Positions 22,192 through 22,488 of a DNA stretch of 22,488 nt are shown piece after piece (position 1 is the stretch's first letter; each line of letters begins with the position of its first letter). The translations under genes were made by a program, and so were the position numbers. Location: contig CAZRWH010000024.1 in assembly GCA_964603905.1 (NCBI GenBank), forward strand, positions 1 through 22,488, written 5' to 3'. The notes under the pieces were generated by a model. That model ran no database searches. It saw nothing but the letters and a program-made list of their open reading frames with translations, and had not been told where the DNA came from. Source of the stretch: CAZRWH01 sp964603905. Lineage in GTDB: Bacteria; Patescibacteriota; Gracilibacteria; UBA1369; UBA12470.

Positions 22192-22251
22192 CATTTTCGC
22201 ACAGCAAAAATACCACTCACTTGCGCCTTGCGCCTAAAAATAAAAAAGTGA

Positions 22252-22350
22252 GCCAAAAATGACTCCGAGCCCACGTAGGGAAATTTAAGGATGGGTCTCG
22301 TGGGCCCCAGCCTTCAAATTTCACGAAGTTAAGCGAGGATTATTTTTGGC
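22252..22350 (+). ncRNA. Candidate structured RNA: closed pseudoknot domain
   Basis: Three helices can coexist. The closing helix pairs 22252-22266 with 22337-22350 (GCCAAAAAT with ATTTTTGGC perfectly, then five more pairs including one GU, with one bulge). Helix 2 pairs GCCCACG (22269-22275) with CGTGGGC (22299-22305), 7 of 7. Helix 3 pairs GAAATTTAAGG (22280-22290) with 22311-22322, 11 pairs with one bulged C. Helices 2 and 3 interleave, so they form a pseudoknot inside the closing helix. The strand is unproven; plus is chosen because of the TATAAT at 22186. It matches no riboswitch, ribozyme, SRP, tmRNA or RNase P motif I know. Confidence 0.5.
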
Positions 22351-22372
22351 GAAAACAGCTAGGAGGGGGAGC

Positions 22373-22405
22373 TCGTGAGGGGGAACCCAAGGTTCCCCTT
22401 CACGA
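22373..22405. other. 15-bp hairpin with CAA triloop
   Basis: Positions 22373-22387 pair with 22391-22405 (14 Watson-Crick pairs and one GU) around CAA. No T-run follows on either strand, so it is not a standard terminator. It lies 22 bases after the pseudoknot domain and may be part of the same RNA. Confidence 0.8.
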
Positions 22406-22409
22406 AAGA

Positions 22410-22428
22410 TTTAACATTTATTTAACAT
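22410..22428. promoter_or_regulatory. Tandem TTTAACAT direct repeat, 11-base period
   Basis: Two exact copies of TTTAACAT (22410-22417 and 22421-22428), giving TGTTAA-N5-TGTTAA on the minus strand. It shares its first 17 bases with 7158-7174. Confidence 0.5.
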
Positions 22429-22459
22429 CCCCGTGCTACAAGTGAGGCATGTTTAAGGT

Positions 22460-22488
22460 TTGCGCAACAATTTTAGCACTGATACAAA
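22460..22488 (+). promoter_or_regulatory. Promoter with CIRCE half-site at the window end
   Basis: TTAGCACTG (22473-22481) matches 8 of 9 bases of the CIRCE left arm; the right arm would fall beyond the window. TTGCGC (22460-22465), 17 bases, and TACAAA (22483-22488) could be the promoter hexamers. This suggests an HrcA-regulated chaperone gene just downstream. Confidence 0.5.

Noticed and set aside
22272..22290. TPP riboswitch, because of the string ACGTAGGGAA
   Set aside because: The other conserved TPP parts (CTGAGA and the ACCTGAT region) are missing and the helices around it are arranged differently.
22131..22488. tRNA, tmRNA, SRP RNA or RNase P RNA in the structured 3' region
   Set aside because: None of the diagnostic core sequences (T-arm GTTCRANNC, SRP GGAAG...AGCAG, RNase P GAGGAAAGTC, tmRNA ends) is present.

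Overview
The window looks like part of a small, AT-rich genome of the Patescibacteria (CPR) type, possibly Peregrinibacteria-like; the lineage is an inference. Supporting signs are A/U-rich leaders with almost no Shine-Dalgarno sequences, short compact operons, and conserved genes mixed with lineage-restricted small proteins. TGA is a stop codon here (ends of mltG, of the antitoxin gene and of the gene at 11531-11884), so this is not the UGA=Gly code of Gracilibacteria/Absconditabacteria. The sequence is a draft scaffold. Three runs of exactly 100 N interrupt rseP, pyrH and the 5' end of pilT, and the third is flanked by an identical 55-bp copy on each side, so it is really an overlap.

Layout. 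1-2245 (+): ybaB, mltG, a class I methyltransferase and a small lipoprotein, tightly packed. 2256-6961 (-): dnaA, a four-TM protein resembling DUF4239, a membrane-anchored FecR-domain protein with Ig-like domains, and an unknown protein. 7271-7782 (+): a Phd/YefM-RelE type toxin-antitoxin pair with a 14-bp palindromic operator on its promoter. 7779-12481 (-): pyrH-frr-unknown-rseP, preceded by three small unknown genes, one of them tail-anchored. 12659-14772 (-): pilT plus a cyclic-nucleotide-binding/GAF protein. 15023-17535 (-): groES-groEL under a CIRCE-like operator, followed by an unknown gene. 17688-19214 (-): rny. 19527-22130 (+): a large GT-C-like polytopic membrane protein. 22131-22488: non-coding but highly structured, ending in a CIRCE half-site that probably precedes another chaperone gene.

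The most unusual content lies between the genes. At least eleven tracts are degenerate tandem repeats with a strict 7-bp period but different core words. Several begin exactly at a stop codon, three supply the -35 region of a TATAAT promoter, and two lie inside the FecR-type gene, where they encode acidic linkers. A second dispersed family consists of hairpins of the form TTTCGC-loop-GCGAAA. A third signal is a tandem direct repeat TTAACA-N5-TTAACA, seen three times. Finally, 22252-22405 can fold into a closed pseudoknot domain followed by a 15-bp triloop hairpin, which is a candidate undescribed structured RNA.
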